A DNA stretch of 64,000 nucleotides from Oreohelix idahoensis. Taxonomy: Eukaryota > Mollusca > Gastropoda > Stylommatophora > Oreohelicidae. The translations under genes and the position numbers were made by a program. The DNA lies in assembly GCA_024509875.1 (NCBI GenBank), contig JAMPIV010019863.1, positions 124,001 through 188,000 of the forward strand, given 5' to 3'. The stretch's first letter is position 1. Every line of letters starts with the position of its first letter. The notes below the pieces were generated by a model. The model was not told the DNA's origin. It ran no database searches and saw only the letters and a program-made list of their open reading frames with translations. Of this stretch, positions 10,430 through 22,070 are shown piece by piece.

Positions 10430-11503
10430 CTAAAAACGTGTAGGACCCCCGTTTGCCGCTAAACATGCATTGCAATGACGTCTCATACTGCAAATAAGCC
10501 TTCTGATGTTGTCTTGAGGAATTCTCTGCCACTTCTGCTGAAGGGCTTGGGCTAACTGCTGAAGAGTATGTGGAGCGGCTGGACGTTGTTGGACGCGCCT
10601 ATTCAGGAGGTCCCACAAATGCTCAATAGGAGACAAGTCGGGGGACATCAGCGGCCACGGTAACGTTCGGATATGCTGTATCTGAAGGTGATCTTGGACG
10701 ACGCGAGCACGGTGAGGACGTGCATTGTCATCCTGGAAGATGAAATCTGGTCCATGTGCCGTTGAGCAAATGGCACAACGATAGGCTCGATGATGTTGTC
10801 ACGGTAGTAGTCCCCTGTGATATTGACCTGGCATATGTGAAGGTCGGTCCTGTCATTCATACAGATGCCTGCCCACACCATTACACTGCCACCTCCATAA
10901 CAGTTGTGTGCAACAGTTGCAGGAGGCTGGTAACGCTTACCTCGCCGTCGCCAGACACGTATTCAACGATCATGAAAATCCAAAACGAAACGGGACTCAT
11001 CAGAAAACATCACTGATGCCCACTGTTGATTGGTCCACTGATGATAACGTTGGCAGCAATCCACTCTTGCTCGCCTGTGTTGTGGTGACATGGGCAAAGC
11101 TACAAACGGTCTGCGTGAGGCCAGTTGCACTTGGTGCAAACGGTTTTGTACTGTCTGAGTGGAGACCAGGATCCCAGTGGTCTGTTGAAGGTGTTGCTGA
11201 AGTTGAGTAGCATTTAGAGTCCAAGTTCTGAGGGCCTGAGTAACAAGAAGTTGATCTTGGTGACGTGTAGTGACTCTTGGGCGGCCAGTCTAAGGCAGAT
11301 CAGCCACTGTGCGAAAATTTTGATACCTGTTCCACAGTCTGCTGACAACTGACTGCGAAACATTGAGGTTCCGAGCAACATCCACTTGCCGACTTCCGGT
11401 TTGCAAACATGCCTATGCCTAACCATCTCTGCTGTTCTGTCAAATGTTCCGTGATGAAGAAAAGAAATTTTATCTGTTGCAGAGTCTTTTTATACCTGTC
11501 CAT
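10430..11503 (-). pseudogene. Tc1-like DDE transposase, broken
   Basis: A DNA cut-and-paste transposase remnant. Reading down the minus strand: an N-terminal helix-turn-helix part near 11500-11330 (LTEQQRWLGIGMF), then a scrambled middle, MVWAGICMNDRTDLHICQ at 10881-10825, the DDNARPH catalytic region near 10740-10700 in another frame, and SPDLSPIEHLWDLL at 10645-10605. Counting across the frame break gives 34 residues between the second Asp and the Glu, the DD34E spacing of Tc1 elements. Several frameshifts and stops make it inactive. I could not find convincing terminal inverted repeats; a GGGCCCCACCT stretch near 11578 weakly resembles the inverse of 10388-10400. Confidence 0.88.
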
Positions 11504-12035
11504 GGTGAGTAGTGTTCATCAAACCCGAGATACACGCATTTTTTTGAAAAAGAATAATGTGTGAACTTTACGGATGGGCCCCACCTCTGTTCTTGGGATT
11601 GGCTTACTCATCACGAGTCACCAGGTCAACATGACATTGCACGTGAGAGGGGAGAAGAGCGTGCTCGATATGTCCATACAACCATTAAAATACGAAATCC
11701 ACTCTTTTGTAAAATAATACATACCATCTTCAAATATCCCCTACATTTTGTGACCAGTATATATTATTTTTTTATATTGTGTTAATCACTAATTGTAATT
11801 ATTAAACAATATTAAGTTGAATCTAAATATGAAATAAAATGTTTATAATTATTTACAAAACTTATTATTCACTAAATTATGAAATTATATTTTAAAAAAC
11901 TTGGCTTCTTAAATGTTTAAAAAAATCTTTTAATGTTACATTTGTCCTTCGTTCCTCTTAGCAAGAGTCTCAACATCATATTTTAAACAATGAGGATGCA
12001 GAATTGCACTACATATAAGTGGTCAAGAAGGGCAA
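11504..12035. other. No gene seen
   Basis: AT-rich sequence (very rich in A and T from 11760). It may include the right end of the Tc1-like element. Nothing else is recognisable. Confidence 0.55.
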
Positions 12036-12039
12036 GTCT

Positions 12040-13460
12040 TCAATTTATATGCCCTTATGGATCGCCTTCCGGAAGAGGATAGCTGGGAGTTCCTGACTAA
12101 ATTGTCCGAAGAGCTAGCAAGATGTGCTTAATTGCAGGTGATTTAAATGCTAGATCTATGGAGTGGGGGAACTACATGGAAAATAGACAGGGTGTCACCT
12201 TGAGCCAGGCTTTACTCAGCTCAAACCTGTCCATTTTAAATGATGGACGCCCAACAAGACTGGCATCTAGACCAGGGGATACTGATGGTGTCATAGATCT
12301 GGCATTGATTTCTAGTGCTGCCATCGCCTTTGCATGTTGGGATGTATTGCAAGCTCAATAAAGTGATCACCAACCCTGAGTGGTACTCATTGCAAAGGGA
12401 AAGACCACCAGACACAAGAAACTGAAACAGAACCACATGATTGTAACTGCCCTGAGCAATTATTAAGTCAAAGTGCGACACAAAAGACAACTCGCACACC
12501 TTTTACACAACCACTCTGGTGGAATTAGACAATGGAGACAGCCTGGCTGGAAAAGGAGAGCATGGCGGATAGCATGAATGATGATGAGTGATGAGGAGGT
12601 GGACAATTTTAAGGAGAAAAAGCAAAGTGCCATCAATAACTTCAAGGGCTTGGCAAGGACACAGTGTGGGAGGCCTTTATGACACAGGTGGGCACTGACA
12701 AAACAAAACAGTAATTCTGGTCCTTAAATTGCAGACTGAGTAGGAAAAGTACAAGCCAACCATTTCCTAATATTCTCAGCTCGACAGGGATAAGTCTGAA
12801 GACCAATGCCGAAAAGGGGCATGCATTACTCGAGCGTTAAATTACTCAGACAGATAAATGTGATAAATCTGTCTGCTAATAAATTAAAGACCGTATCCTG
12901 GAAAGCAACAGAAGAGGCAACATACACTTTGACTTCATATCCGAAGACGACATAGAGTGCACTTTAGCGAACAGTAAAAACACTGCCCCAGGTCCTGATG
13001 GTGTACAGTATCACCACATAAAGCAGCTTGATGACACGGGCATTAAGAATGTTGTGAGCGATTTCACCACCAGCCTAAGGAATGCTGAGGTGCCGGAAGA
13101 CTGGTAACATAGTTACCTACGGTTACTTCCTAAACCTGGTAAAGACCACACACTTCTCAGCAGCTATAGAATTATCACAATGCAGATAAGAGAGAGATAC
13201 TGAGAACAATTAATCATCACCTGTTAAAGAATATCACTGCAATAGATGAATCATCAAGGCAAAGACTGTTGGAATTTGGCATCAAATGTCAGGCTAGCAA
13301 CGATGGACGTATGAGTGGATGCATCTGTTGTGTTTATAACCAGCGAGCTACAGGAACAGTTATCATTCACACTCTTCGACATATACTGAGGGAAACTGAG
13401 CACCTATGGGTTTGCCCGGAGTGCAATTATGTCAATTCTGTTCAACAATACCAATAACCT
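12040..13460 (+). pseudogene. Jockey/I-like non-LTR retrotransposon remnant
   Basis: The start encodes part of an apurinic-type endonuclease: IAGDLNARSMEWG near 12130 and RPGDTDGVIDLALIS near 12270, the second block typical of Jockey/I-type LINEs. After many stops and frameshifts, 12960-13190 encodes the beginning of a reverse transcriptase, with NTAPGPDGVQYHHIKQLDDTG followed by LRLLPKPGKDH. The palm and C terminus are absent or beyond recognition after about 13200. The remnant is old. 13269-13457 holds a short open frame that I do not recognise and that may be flanking sequence. Confidence 0.8.
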
Positions 13461-13646
13461 TCTGTCCCCTTCAGATACACCTGTTTTTTTTCTTTAATAA
13501 AGATCACAAAACTGGCAAAGACCTACACCACAAACATTTCAGATAAATGACTTCTCCCCAGTTTTTGTTTGTGGGTATCTGTGTGTTCCTAGTAGACTGA
13601 ACAAAGCAAATTTTGTGCGACAAGCATAATTTAAGGCTTCTGTCCT

Positions 13647-13976
13647 GCATAATTATTTTCTTCTTCTTCTTCGCTCATTCTGAAAAGGACGTTGGTTGCG
13701 TTGTATCTGTTTACAGCGAAGCTGCGATATTTGCCCCTTTCGGCCAACACATCCGACTTCAGCACGGCATTTTTGGGACTGGGTTAGCCTTCCCTCTTTG
13801 ATCCCTACTCACTCAGCCAGAGTACAGTGATGCAGCCTGTTTCCAGGACCACCACTTGGAGATGGAGTAGGGTCTTGGTCAGCTCTGGTTAGCTGACCCT
13901 GACGCTAGCAGTCTAGCTATGGGTCGCTAACTGCATTTCTCACTGTTGGCGCGTCTTAGGTCCGCATAATTATTTT
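13647..13976 (-). mobile_element. SINE-like element (AAG tail) with 13-bp TSD
   Basis: The 304-bp insert at 13660-13963 is flanked by GCATAATTATTTT at 13647-13659 and 13964-13976. On the minus strand it begins GGACCTAAGACGC and ends in a GAAGAAGAA tail. A second copy lies at 24275-24572 with its own TSD. Two copies sharing the same start and tail point to a short interspersed element, or the 3' end of a LINE always cut at the same point. I see no clear tRNA promoter boxes. The short ORFs inside are not conserved as proteins. Confidence 0.85.
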
Positions 13977-14019
13977 GACTTTTTACAGCATTGTCCCTAG
14001 CACATCCATACCTGTATAG

Positions 14020-14267
14020 CTTCTCTCCTGTATGAATTCTTTTATGTATTTTTAGATAACAACATTGAGTAAATTCTAAACCACATACATCACATTTATA
14101 ATGTGTCTCTCCAGTATGTATTCTTTTGTGTTGTCTCAGACTGTAACTGTGTGTGAAGAATGCACCATAAATATTATGTTTGTAAGGCCCCTTTCAATAA
14201 TGTATTCTTTGGTGTGTTTTAAATGACTGGATTCAGTAAACCTAACACCACATTTGTATGGTATCTC
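14020..14267 (-). pseudogene. Decayed C2H2 finger units downstream of the zinc-finger stop
   Basis: Continuing past the stop codon of the zinc-finger gene, the minus strand still encodes finger-like pieces: PYKCGVRFTESSHLK just after the stop, missing part of the cysteine region, and near 14100-14030 a nearly complete finger ([17 protein letters not shown] then [11 protein letters not shown]). They lie in different frames. They look like former fingers lost after the gene acquired its stop. Confidence 0.8.
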
Positions 14268-15560
14268 TCAAGTATGTTTCCTTTTGTGCCTTTTAAAATT
14301 AGAGGAACAAGAAAACCCAGTACCACAAACATCACATTTGTATGGCCTCTCTCCAGTATGTATCCTTTTGTGAATTGTCAAACTAGCTGATCGATTAAAC
14401 CCAGAACCACAAACACTACATTTGTGTGGTCTATCTCCAGCATGTATTCTTTTGTGGTTTTTTAAAGTACCAGACTCAGCAAAATTAACACCACAAACAT
14501 CGCACTTGTATGGTTTCTCTTGAGTGTGTTTCCTGTTGTGGACTTGTAAATGACTGGATTGAGCAAACCCAACCCCACAAACATCACATTTGTATGGCCT
14601 CTCTCCAGTATGTATCACAATGTGTTTTTTAAAACTATAGGATTCAGCAAACCCAACACCACAAACACTACATCTGTAAGGCTTCTCTCCAGTATGTATT
14701 CTTTTGTGGACTTTTAAACCATTGGATCTGGCAAACCCAATGCCACAAACATCACATTTGTAAGGCTTCTCTCCAGTATGTATCCTTTTGTGGACTTTTA
14801 AATGATTGGATTGAGCAAACCCAGCACCACAAACATCACACTTGTATGGCCTCTCTCCAGTATGTATCCTTTTATGGCCTTTTAAAGTAGAGGACTGAGC
14901 AAACCCAACACCACAAACATCACACTTGTATGGTCTCTCTCCAGTATGTATTCTTTTATGGCTTATTAAATTACTGGATACTGTAAACCCAACACCACAC
15001 TCTTCACATTTGTAAGGCTTCTCTCCAGTGTGTACCATTTTGTGGCTTTTTAGAGTACTGCATCCAGCAAGTCCTACACTACAGAAATCAGACTTGTTTG
15101 GCTTGTCTCCAGTATGTCTTCGTTTGTGGATATTTAAATGACTGTATCGAGAAAACCTATCACCACAAATATCACATTTGTAAGGTTTCCCAACAGAGTC
15201 TATCTCCTTGTGTTTTAGTGAGATTTCAACATTATTTAACAATTCACAACTTTGGTCAGTGTCACAGAGTTGAGTATTTACCTCTGACTTGAACAACATT
15301 TTATTTGACTCTTTGCTACAGTTTTCACTTTGTAATGTCACCAGAAAATCATTCTGAGTCTTACAAACATCTGCTGTCCTGTCTTGATGGTCAGTGGAGT
15401 TTACAGATGTTTTATCTTCAGTTATTCTTGACTCTGTATTATTGTCTCTTGTCATTTCTGTAACACTGGTACCACCTTCCATGTTTACCATTTTATTTTC
15501 TCTGTTACTCTCATCTTTAGGTAACAGATCTGAAAGGTCATCATGTTTCCCAAGTTCCAA
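14268..15560 (-). CDS. C2H2 zinc-finger protein, terminal exon
   Basis: Encodes about 430 residues. The first ~125 are acidic and Ser/Thr-rich with no domain I recognise. They are followed by eleven 28-residue C2H2 units with HTGEKP/HTGERP linkers, the mark of a nuclear DNA-binding protein. Finger 2 is degenerate: its first Cys is Ser, in NKSDFCSVG. Most units share the CDVCGVGFA core and differ at the base-contacting helix positions. There is no ATG at the start of the frame, which is open back to a TAA near 15615. A pyrimidine-rich stretch ending in AAAG near 15590 could be a splice acceptor, so this is probably the last exon of a spliced gene. The 3' end is a TGA where a linker Gly (GGA) would be expected, and finger remnants follow, so the protein is probably shorter than its ancestor. 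This is the only likely host gene in the window. Confidence 0.85.
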   Translation of the reverse strand: MELGKHDDLSDLLPKDESNRENKMVNMEGGTSVTEMTRDNNTESRITEDKTSVNSTDHQDRTADVCKTQNDFLVTLQSENCSKESNKMLFKSEVNTQLCDTDQSCELLNNVEISLKHKEIDSVGKPYKCDICGDRFSRYSHLNIHKRRHTGDKPNKSDFCSVGLAGCSTLKSHKMVHTGEKPYKCEECGVGFTVSSNLISHKRIHTGERPYKCDVCGVGFAQSSTLKGHKRIHTGERPYKCDVCGAGFAQSNHLKVHKRIHTGEKPYKCDVCGIGFARSNGLKVHKRIHTGEKPYRCSVCGVGFAESYSFKKHIVIHTGERPYKCDVCGVGFAQSSHLQVHNRKHTQEKPYKCDVCGVNFAESGTLKNHKRIHAGDRPHKCSVCGSGFNRSASLTIHKRIHTGERPYKCDVCGTGFSCSSNFKRHKRKHT

Positions 15561-15599
15561 GTGTTTGTTACCAACGTGATGTACTTTGTAGCGGAAATA

Positions 15600-16440
15600 A
15601 GAAAAGTAAACATGGCCTTATAAATAAAGGAAAGTGACATCTCATTATATGCATAAACAATTAGAAAGATGTAAAAAATCAGTAGAACATTGTCAGTGTG
15701 AGATATTCAGATACTACCATCAATGTATAATCTGTCTGACTCTATGGTTTGTAAATGTGAAGGTAGTCTCACATTAGATACTACCATAGTGGAGTCATGT
15801 GCTACAGTCTTCACTATACTATGTCTCAGCATTTTGAGATAAATTCACAGGTTTTTTTCTTTCTTTATCTCAAGAGCAGGAGATAGTTTTCCAGTAACAG
15901 GCAGGTAGACTTGAGAGTGAATGCCTAAGCTTCAAACCTGACAATTCTGCTTCCTGATCCTGTTACTCATAGCTCTTTGTAAAATGTAGCATGTCATCAA
16001 AACTATCAAGAAAATGTACACCTCAAATAAAAAATTAAAAAAAGACACCATTATTTTGTCAGACCAGGCTTCTTGACACAACATGAGTTACACACTAGGC
16101 AGAAAACATTTGTTACATAAGCCTGTGATGTGGTATTTTAATTTTATAAATTCTTGCTATAATCTAAAAGTACTGGAGTAATTTTGTTCACAAGCAAGCA
16201 GAAGAAATGTGTTTGTGTACATAAGTTTTATTTTTTGTGCTCCGATCAAGGTGTTAGAATTCCTGGTAATGGTAAAAGCTCAGATAATACTGAAAATAGT
16301 AAGCTGGTTTGTCATAACATGTTCTTTCAAAATATTAACACATATTTACCATCATATTCTCCACATAAACCAGGTTGTTCGTGATTCACAGCACAACTAC
16401 ATATACATTTATTTATATAGATAAAATAATAAAGTAGCTG
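15600..16440. other. Probable intron or upstream region of the zinc-finger gene
   Basis: No coding frame or repeat is recognisable. Its position 5' of the terminal zinc-finger exon on the minus strand makes an intron likely. I could not identify an upstream exon. Confidence 0.4.
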
Positions 16441-16444
16441 AGCA

Positions 16445-16468
16445 CATATATATATATATATATATATG
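16445..16468. repeat. TA microsatellite
   Basis: About eleven TA units directly before the LINE fragment that begins at 16468. Confidence 0.9.
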
Positions 16469-17720
16469 TGGATTTTAGATCAACAACAGACATGATCTTT
16501 CCTCTCAACCACCTTAAGGAAAAATCAAGAGAGCAGAAAAGACCTTTATACTTGGATATCACCTTTATAGACCTTACAAAGGCATTTGATCTGGTTAGCA
16601 CAGATGGATTCTTCAAAATCTTCCTGAAAATAGGCTGTCCCACTAAATTGCTGCAAATGATAAAGTCATTCTATGATGACATGAAGGGAACAGTCCAATA
16701 TGCTGGAAGCACATCACATCTCTTTGACACACAGTGGCGTTAAACAAGGCTGCGTCGTGGCCCAGACTCTCTTTGGGATCTTCTTTGCTTTGCTCTTGAA
16801 ACATGCAGTCAGAGATGCAACTGAAGGAATATGCCTTCACACTAGGTCAGACTGCCAACTTACCTCACAAGACTGAAGGCAAAAACAATAATTACAAGGG
16901 TCACTATAACAGACTTGTTATCCACTGATGACACTACAATCGTCACTCAAAGTCAACCGGAGCTTCAGAGTTTGATGAATAGCTTCACCGACTATATAAG
17001 GAAAAGACGATGGTCATATATCGGTCATGTCCTACGAATGCAAAACAACAGAATACCACTACAGGCGCTCACTTGGGTTCCTGAGGGTAAGAGGAAAAAA
17101 GGAAGACCAAAAGAAACACTCAGAAGAACAATATAAGAGAAGGAAGAACGTTGGGCCTAAATAATGTGCAAGAGCTAAGAGGAGTGGCGTCACAACGAAC
17201 AACCTGGAGAGCACTGGTTTCTGCCTTATGCGCCATGTTTGGTGCTTAAAGAATTTATTATTATTATTATTCACCCAAGCATGCAAGGACTTTGGCCTCA
17301 CAATAAGTCTAAAGAAAACAAATCGCCTGGGTCAGGATGTGAATGTTGCATCAGTTACCACTATCGATAACTATGAATGGGCAGTGGTGAACCACTTATA
17401 CCTGGGATGTACCATCTCTCTCTGGACATAGAAATTGAAAGCTGCATTGGTACAGCCACCTTTGCCCACCTCAATTTGCATGTTTGAGGAAACTCCATAC
17501 TCAAAATGAAGACCAGAGCTGTGGTATGTAATGCCTGCATCACCAGCACACTTTTATATGGCAGCGAGACATGGACAATCTATGCTAAGCAAGAAAGAAG
17601 GCTCAATACCATCCATCTACGGTGTCTACGCCACATCCTCGGTATTTCGTGGGAGGACAAAGTGACAAATGTCTAGGTGTTTTCACATGCTGGCCTTCAA
17701 AGCATGTATATGTTACATCT
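16468..17720 (+). pseudogene. Non-LTR retrotransposon reverse-transcriptase fragment with insertion
   Basis: Starts in the reverse-transcriptase palm with FIDLTKAFDLVSTDGF near 16565, then a frame-broken KQGCVVAQTLFGIFFALLLK near 16740-16800, then [10 protein letters not shown] near 16918 where an ADD motif would normally lie. After an insertion at 16990-17269 it resumes with QACKDFGLTISLKKTN near 17276 and ends with LLYGSETWTIYAKQERRL and LRHILGISWEDKVTN near 17550-17670. The catalytic motif is mutated and the frame is broken several times, so it is dead. The 5' two-thirds of the element is missing. Confidence 0.88.
16984..17275 (+). mobile_element. LINE 3' end with ATT tail (family A), 6-bp TSD
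   Basis: The insert at 16990-17269 lies between two TTCACC copies (16984-16989, 17270-17275). It encodes the C-terminal end of a LINE protein ([13 protein letters not shown] and [14 protein letters not shown]) and ends with GGTGCTTAAAGAATTTATTATTATTATT. The last 65 bases occur again at 32006-32070. This is a 5'-truncated copy from target-primed reverse transcription. Confidence 0.88.
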
Positions 17721-17829
17721 GATAGTGAAATCAGCCATTTCATGAAAAAGGCAAATGAAAGACTCTCAAATCAACATAACGAGAAAGCCGAAAGGAGTCT
17801 GTGTTGCTGACTAACCTTCTTTCTTCTAG

Positions 17830-18010
17830 GAGAACTTCCAGATTTGGCACCTGGAATGTTCGGACATTGAACAAGGGAAAGCAGCACAATTGGCAGCAGA
17901 AATGAAGGAATATAAGATCGAGGTTCAGGGACGGTGTGAAACAAAGTGGAAGGGGGTTGACAAGAAGAAACTCATCACAGGTGAATTGGTGCTGTCCTCG
18001 GAACATCTTC
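17830..18010 (+). pseudogene. LINE endonuclease N-terminal fragment
   Basis: Encodes RFGTWNVRTLNKGKAAQLAAE, then EYKIEVQGRCETKWKGVDK and TGELVLSS: the start of an RTE-like endonuclease, with the WNVRTL motif and a decayed copy of the usual E-x-RW block. It stops abruptly at a CTTCTTCTTC stretch near 18007, where another insertion probably begins. Confidence 0.7.
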
Positions 18011-18484
18011 TTCTTCCTCGTTCACCTTCAGACTTCCATATTAATGACTCTAATAAAGGCAGTAGTCAACTCAAGGTTCCCGACATCTCCAAACAGTTTT
18101 TCGTTGACAGACGTGGGTTGTTGCCATATGCTACTCTGTTCATTGCTGTAGGTTGGGCAGGACTGCAGCAGGTGTTCGACTGTCATCGCGCTGGTACCGC
18201 AGGTGCAGAGATCTGTTGCACCAATTTTGTATTTGTGGTATAGATGGTATCTCTACCTTGTCGAGGTATGGCGGCTTGCGTACCCTGATTACCCCTAGAG
18301 CTATGCCAGCGGGAGTTTTACTCCTGGAAGGTTCTACCAAGCTGGACAGGTTTGCATGGGCAGGGGTCAGACGAAAGCAGACACTCTGGTCCTCCAGGTT
18401 GGGGGTTTTAGCATAGGGCTGACACCACTGTCTATGTAAAAAAAAAAAATTGAAGTTACGGAAACGATAACAAATAAACAAACT
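18011..18484 (+). other. Repeat-derived sequence, probable 5' leader of the following LINE
   Basis: No conserved protein. The part from about 18150 leads into the endonuclease frame and ends with a poly-A run near 18438. I take it as the LINE 5' untranslated region, but its left limit is unclear. 18011-18150 is unassigned. Confidence 0.4.
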
Positions 18485-21400
18485 TTGCTGCAGGACGGAC
18501 ATCCGGAGTCTGAGGCTCGTATGACTGTCAGTGGTGAAAGCCGAAAGGAAGCCACTGACATGAGAACAGACGTCCTGACCGCAAAACATGATACAAGAAT
18601 AGGATTTTGGAATGTCAGGACAATGAATGAGACGGGTAAACTAAAACAGGTCACGGCAGAAATGAGAAACTATAGGTTACACATTCTAGGCATAAGCGAG
18701 AGCAGATGGACAGGGGCAGGAAAAGTTAAAACAGCAACAGGAGAAACAGTACTTTACTATGGAAGAGAGGATGGACAGCACAATGAAGGCGTAGCCATTA
18801 TTTCACAGAAAGGAATAGAAAGGACATTACTGGAATGGAAACCCATCAACAATGGACTGATAAGATTAAGATTGAGAGGTAGATTCACCAATACTACAAT
18901 AATACAATGCTACGCACCAACGAATGACAGCGATGAAGAGGTCAAGGATGAATTCTATCAACAACTGCAGAAAGAAATGGAAGACACACCTAGATATGAT
19001 CTTATTATAGTAATGGGAGACCTCAATGCGAAAGTTGGTACACACAATACATATAATGAAAGAGTAATGAGGAAATGCGGCAGCGAAACAGCAAACGAAA
19101 ATGGGGATAAATTAATAAGTTTCTGTAGCATTAACAACCTGGTCATTGGAGGAACACTTTTCCCACATAAAGAAATTCACAAATTAACATGGGAATCACC
19201 AAATGGTCGGGACAGAAACCAGATAGACCACATCATGATTAATGGTAGATGGAGACATGCATTACAAGATGTGAAGGTAAGAAGAGGTGCAGATGTGGGA
19301 AGTGATCACCATTTAGTAGTAGCAAAACTGAAAGTGAAACTAAGAAGGGCTGGACCAATTGTAACTACACAGAAAAGGTTTGACATCAGCAAATTGAAGG
19401 ACCCCTTACCAGAAAAGCTTTTGCGGCTGACATAAAGAAACGATATCAATTTGCCAAAAGTCAGGAAAAGACATTGACTAATGATATAGAAGAAAAATTC
19501 AACACCATTTCAACAATATATAAGGAAAGCAGCAAATCATGCTTGGGATTCCAGGAAAGGAAGAAGCAAGACTGGATAACACCAGAAACATTAAACACCA
19601 TAACACTGAGAAAGGAAATGAAAAGAAAGGAAACAGAAGCTAAGTCTCAGAGGTTAAAGCAACTATATAGCGAACAGTACAGTCAGCTGGACAAGGAAGT
19701 TAAACGCCAAACCTGAGCCAACAAAAGGAATTTCCTAGACGATCTTGCAAGACAGGCAGAAGAGGCAGCCCTGAGAAATGAACAAAGCACAGTATACAAA
19801 ATAACTAAATTCATCAGCGGAAAACGAGGTGCAAACAATATTACATAAGCAAGGAAATCTCATCACGACAGCAGAGGGACAGGAAACAAGATGGGCAGAG
19901 CACTTCAGAGAAACTCTGAACAGGGAACCACCAGAGAAACAATTGAATGTTCCTGAGGCTGAAAACGATCTAGATGTAAATACAGACATTCCACGAAAAG
20001 AAGAAATCATCACAGCAATCAAAGGGTTAAAGAATGGAAAAGCTCCTGGCCATGATAACTTAAATGCAGAGCTATTTAAGACAGACCCCGAGCTAGCAGC
20101 AGAACTATTTGAACCACTATTTGAATAAGTCTGGAAAACGGGGACAACACCATCAGAGTGGAACAAAGGAATAATTGTCAAATTGCCCAAGAAGGGAGAT
20201 CTTGCAGACTGCAATAATTGGAGAGGAATCACTCTTCTCTCAGTTCCCAGCAAAATACTAGGCAGGATAATTATACAGAGAATTTCAAAAGCAGTAGACC
20301 ACAAACTGAGGAAAGAACAAGCAGGATTTAGAAAGAACAGAAGATGTGTAGATCATATATTCACTCTCAGGAACATTATAGAGCAGTGCTCAGAATGGCA
20401 AAGACAGCTGTACACTAATTTCGTTGATTTTGAAAAGGCTTTTGACAGCATACACAGGGACAGTTTATGAAAAATACTGAGGGCTTATGGAATTCCAAGC
20501 TGCATAGTGTCAATCATAAAAAGCCTCTATGCCAACTTTACGTATAGTGTTGGGCAGAGCAACCTAACCTTTGAGGTGAAGACAGAGGAGTACGACAGGG
20601 ATGCCCCTTATCAACCACTCTATTTTTAACAGTCATAGACTGGGTGATGTGCCAGACAACAGAGGGCAGTCCAAGAGAAATAAGATGGACTATATTTTCT
20701 ACATTGGAAGATCTGGAATACGCAGATGACATTGCACTACTAGCACATTCACATCAACACATCCAGGAAAAAACGGATAGACTTAATAAGTTTAGCCAGC
20801 AGGTGGGCTTGAACATCAATTTAAAGAAGTCAGAGGTCATGACGCTCAATGTGAGCAACCCTGAGCCCATATCAGTAAGGAATCAGCAACTGGTACAGAC
20901 AGACACCTTCACATACCTAGGATGCATAGTAACACCAGACGGCGGGGCAGGCAAAGACATCAACATCAGAATGAATAAAGCAAGAACAGCCTTTTTTAGC
21001 CTAAACAACATCTGGAAGTCCTCTCAATACAGCACAAGCACAAAATTAAGATTATATCAGAGCTGTGTGCTTTCTGTGCTTCTCTATGGTGCGGAATGCT
21101 GGAGAGTTACAGAGAAGGAAATGTCGAAATTGTCCTCTTTTCACACATGCCTTAGAAAAATTCACCGAATCTTTTGGCCGAATACCATCACCAACCAAGA
21201 TCTGCTTACTCGGAGCAAGCAAGAGGACATGCACACCATCATAGCTGGCAGATGCTGGAGCTGGGTTGGCCATGTCCTCAGAAGAGACCCGGATGCCATC
21301 ACAAGAACAGCTATGCTTTGGACCCTTGAAGGAAAACGAAAGAGAGGCCGACCTAAAACAACCTGGCGGAGGGCTGTGGAGGCTGAGATGCAAAGAATGA

Positions 21401-21541
21401 ACCAGAGGTGGGGCACTGTACGAAGAATGGCCACCAATCGAGCAAAGTGGAATCAATTTGTTGTTGCCCTACAAGACGCCACTAGGCGTGATGGTCACTG
21501 ACTGCTTTGACGGTCGGTGGCTAAGGATCAAAGAAGAAGAA
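18485..21541 (+). pseudogene. LINE family B (RTE-like), nearly complete, AAG tail
   Basis: Domains in order: endonuclease at 18590-19350 with GFWNVRTMNETGK, ISESRW, MGDLNAK, RNQIDHIM and GSDHHLV; linker with KAPGHDNLNAELF near 20040; reverse transcriptase with NNWRGITLLSVPSKILGR near 20215, FVDFEKAFDSIHRD near 20420 and YADDIALLAH near 20722; C-terminal part with LLYGAECWRVTEKE near 21085 and GKRKRGRPKTTWRR near 21330. The protein ends at about 21501 and the element ends with an AAG microsatellite at 21525-21541. Frameshifts or stops near 19433, 19714, 20126, 20468 and 20580 make it non-coding now, although most motifs including YADD survive. The same 3' end is found at 38288-38496 and 56559-56628. 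Confidence 0.9.
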
Positions 21542-22070
21542 GAAGATGAAAGAAGTATTAAGCTTTTTGGTTGTTGGTTTTGTTGTTCTCCATGTTCAGA
21601 GCCTAAAAATAGGAACATGGAATGTTAGACCTCTAAACGGAGAAGGAAAGCTTGACAATCTTATATTAGAGGCAACAGACATGAAACTCGATATACTGGG
21701 AGTTGCAGAGGCAAGACTTTTGGATACAGGCTACATAACAAGAGACCAGTACACGCTTATACACTCAGGAGGAGAAAAACATGAAAGAGGGGTAGGAATG
21801 TTGATAAAGAAGGAGTTAGAAAAATACGTATGTGGATACTGGACACACAATGACAGAATGATGTTACTAAAGATGAGAGCAAAGCCATTCGACATATCAA
21901 TCTTACAAACTTATGCACCAACTAAAGATCACAGCGAGGAAGAAATAGAAGAATACTATGAAGAGCTACAACACACACTTAAACCAGTCAAATCTACAGA
22001 TGTGTTGATAGTAATGGGTGATACGAATGCAAAAGTAGGAAAAGGAAAATACAAGAAAATAGTAGGACAG

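Noticed and set aside
18140..18650. Long antisense open frames before LINE family B
   Set aside because: They overlap the LINE leader and endonuclease on the other strand and show no conserved motif.
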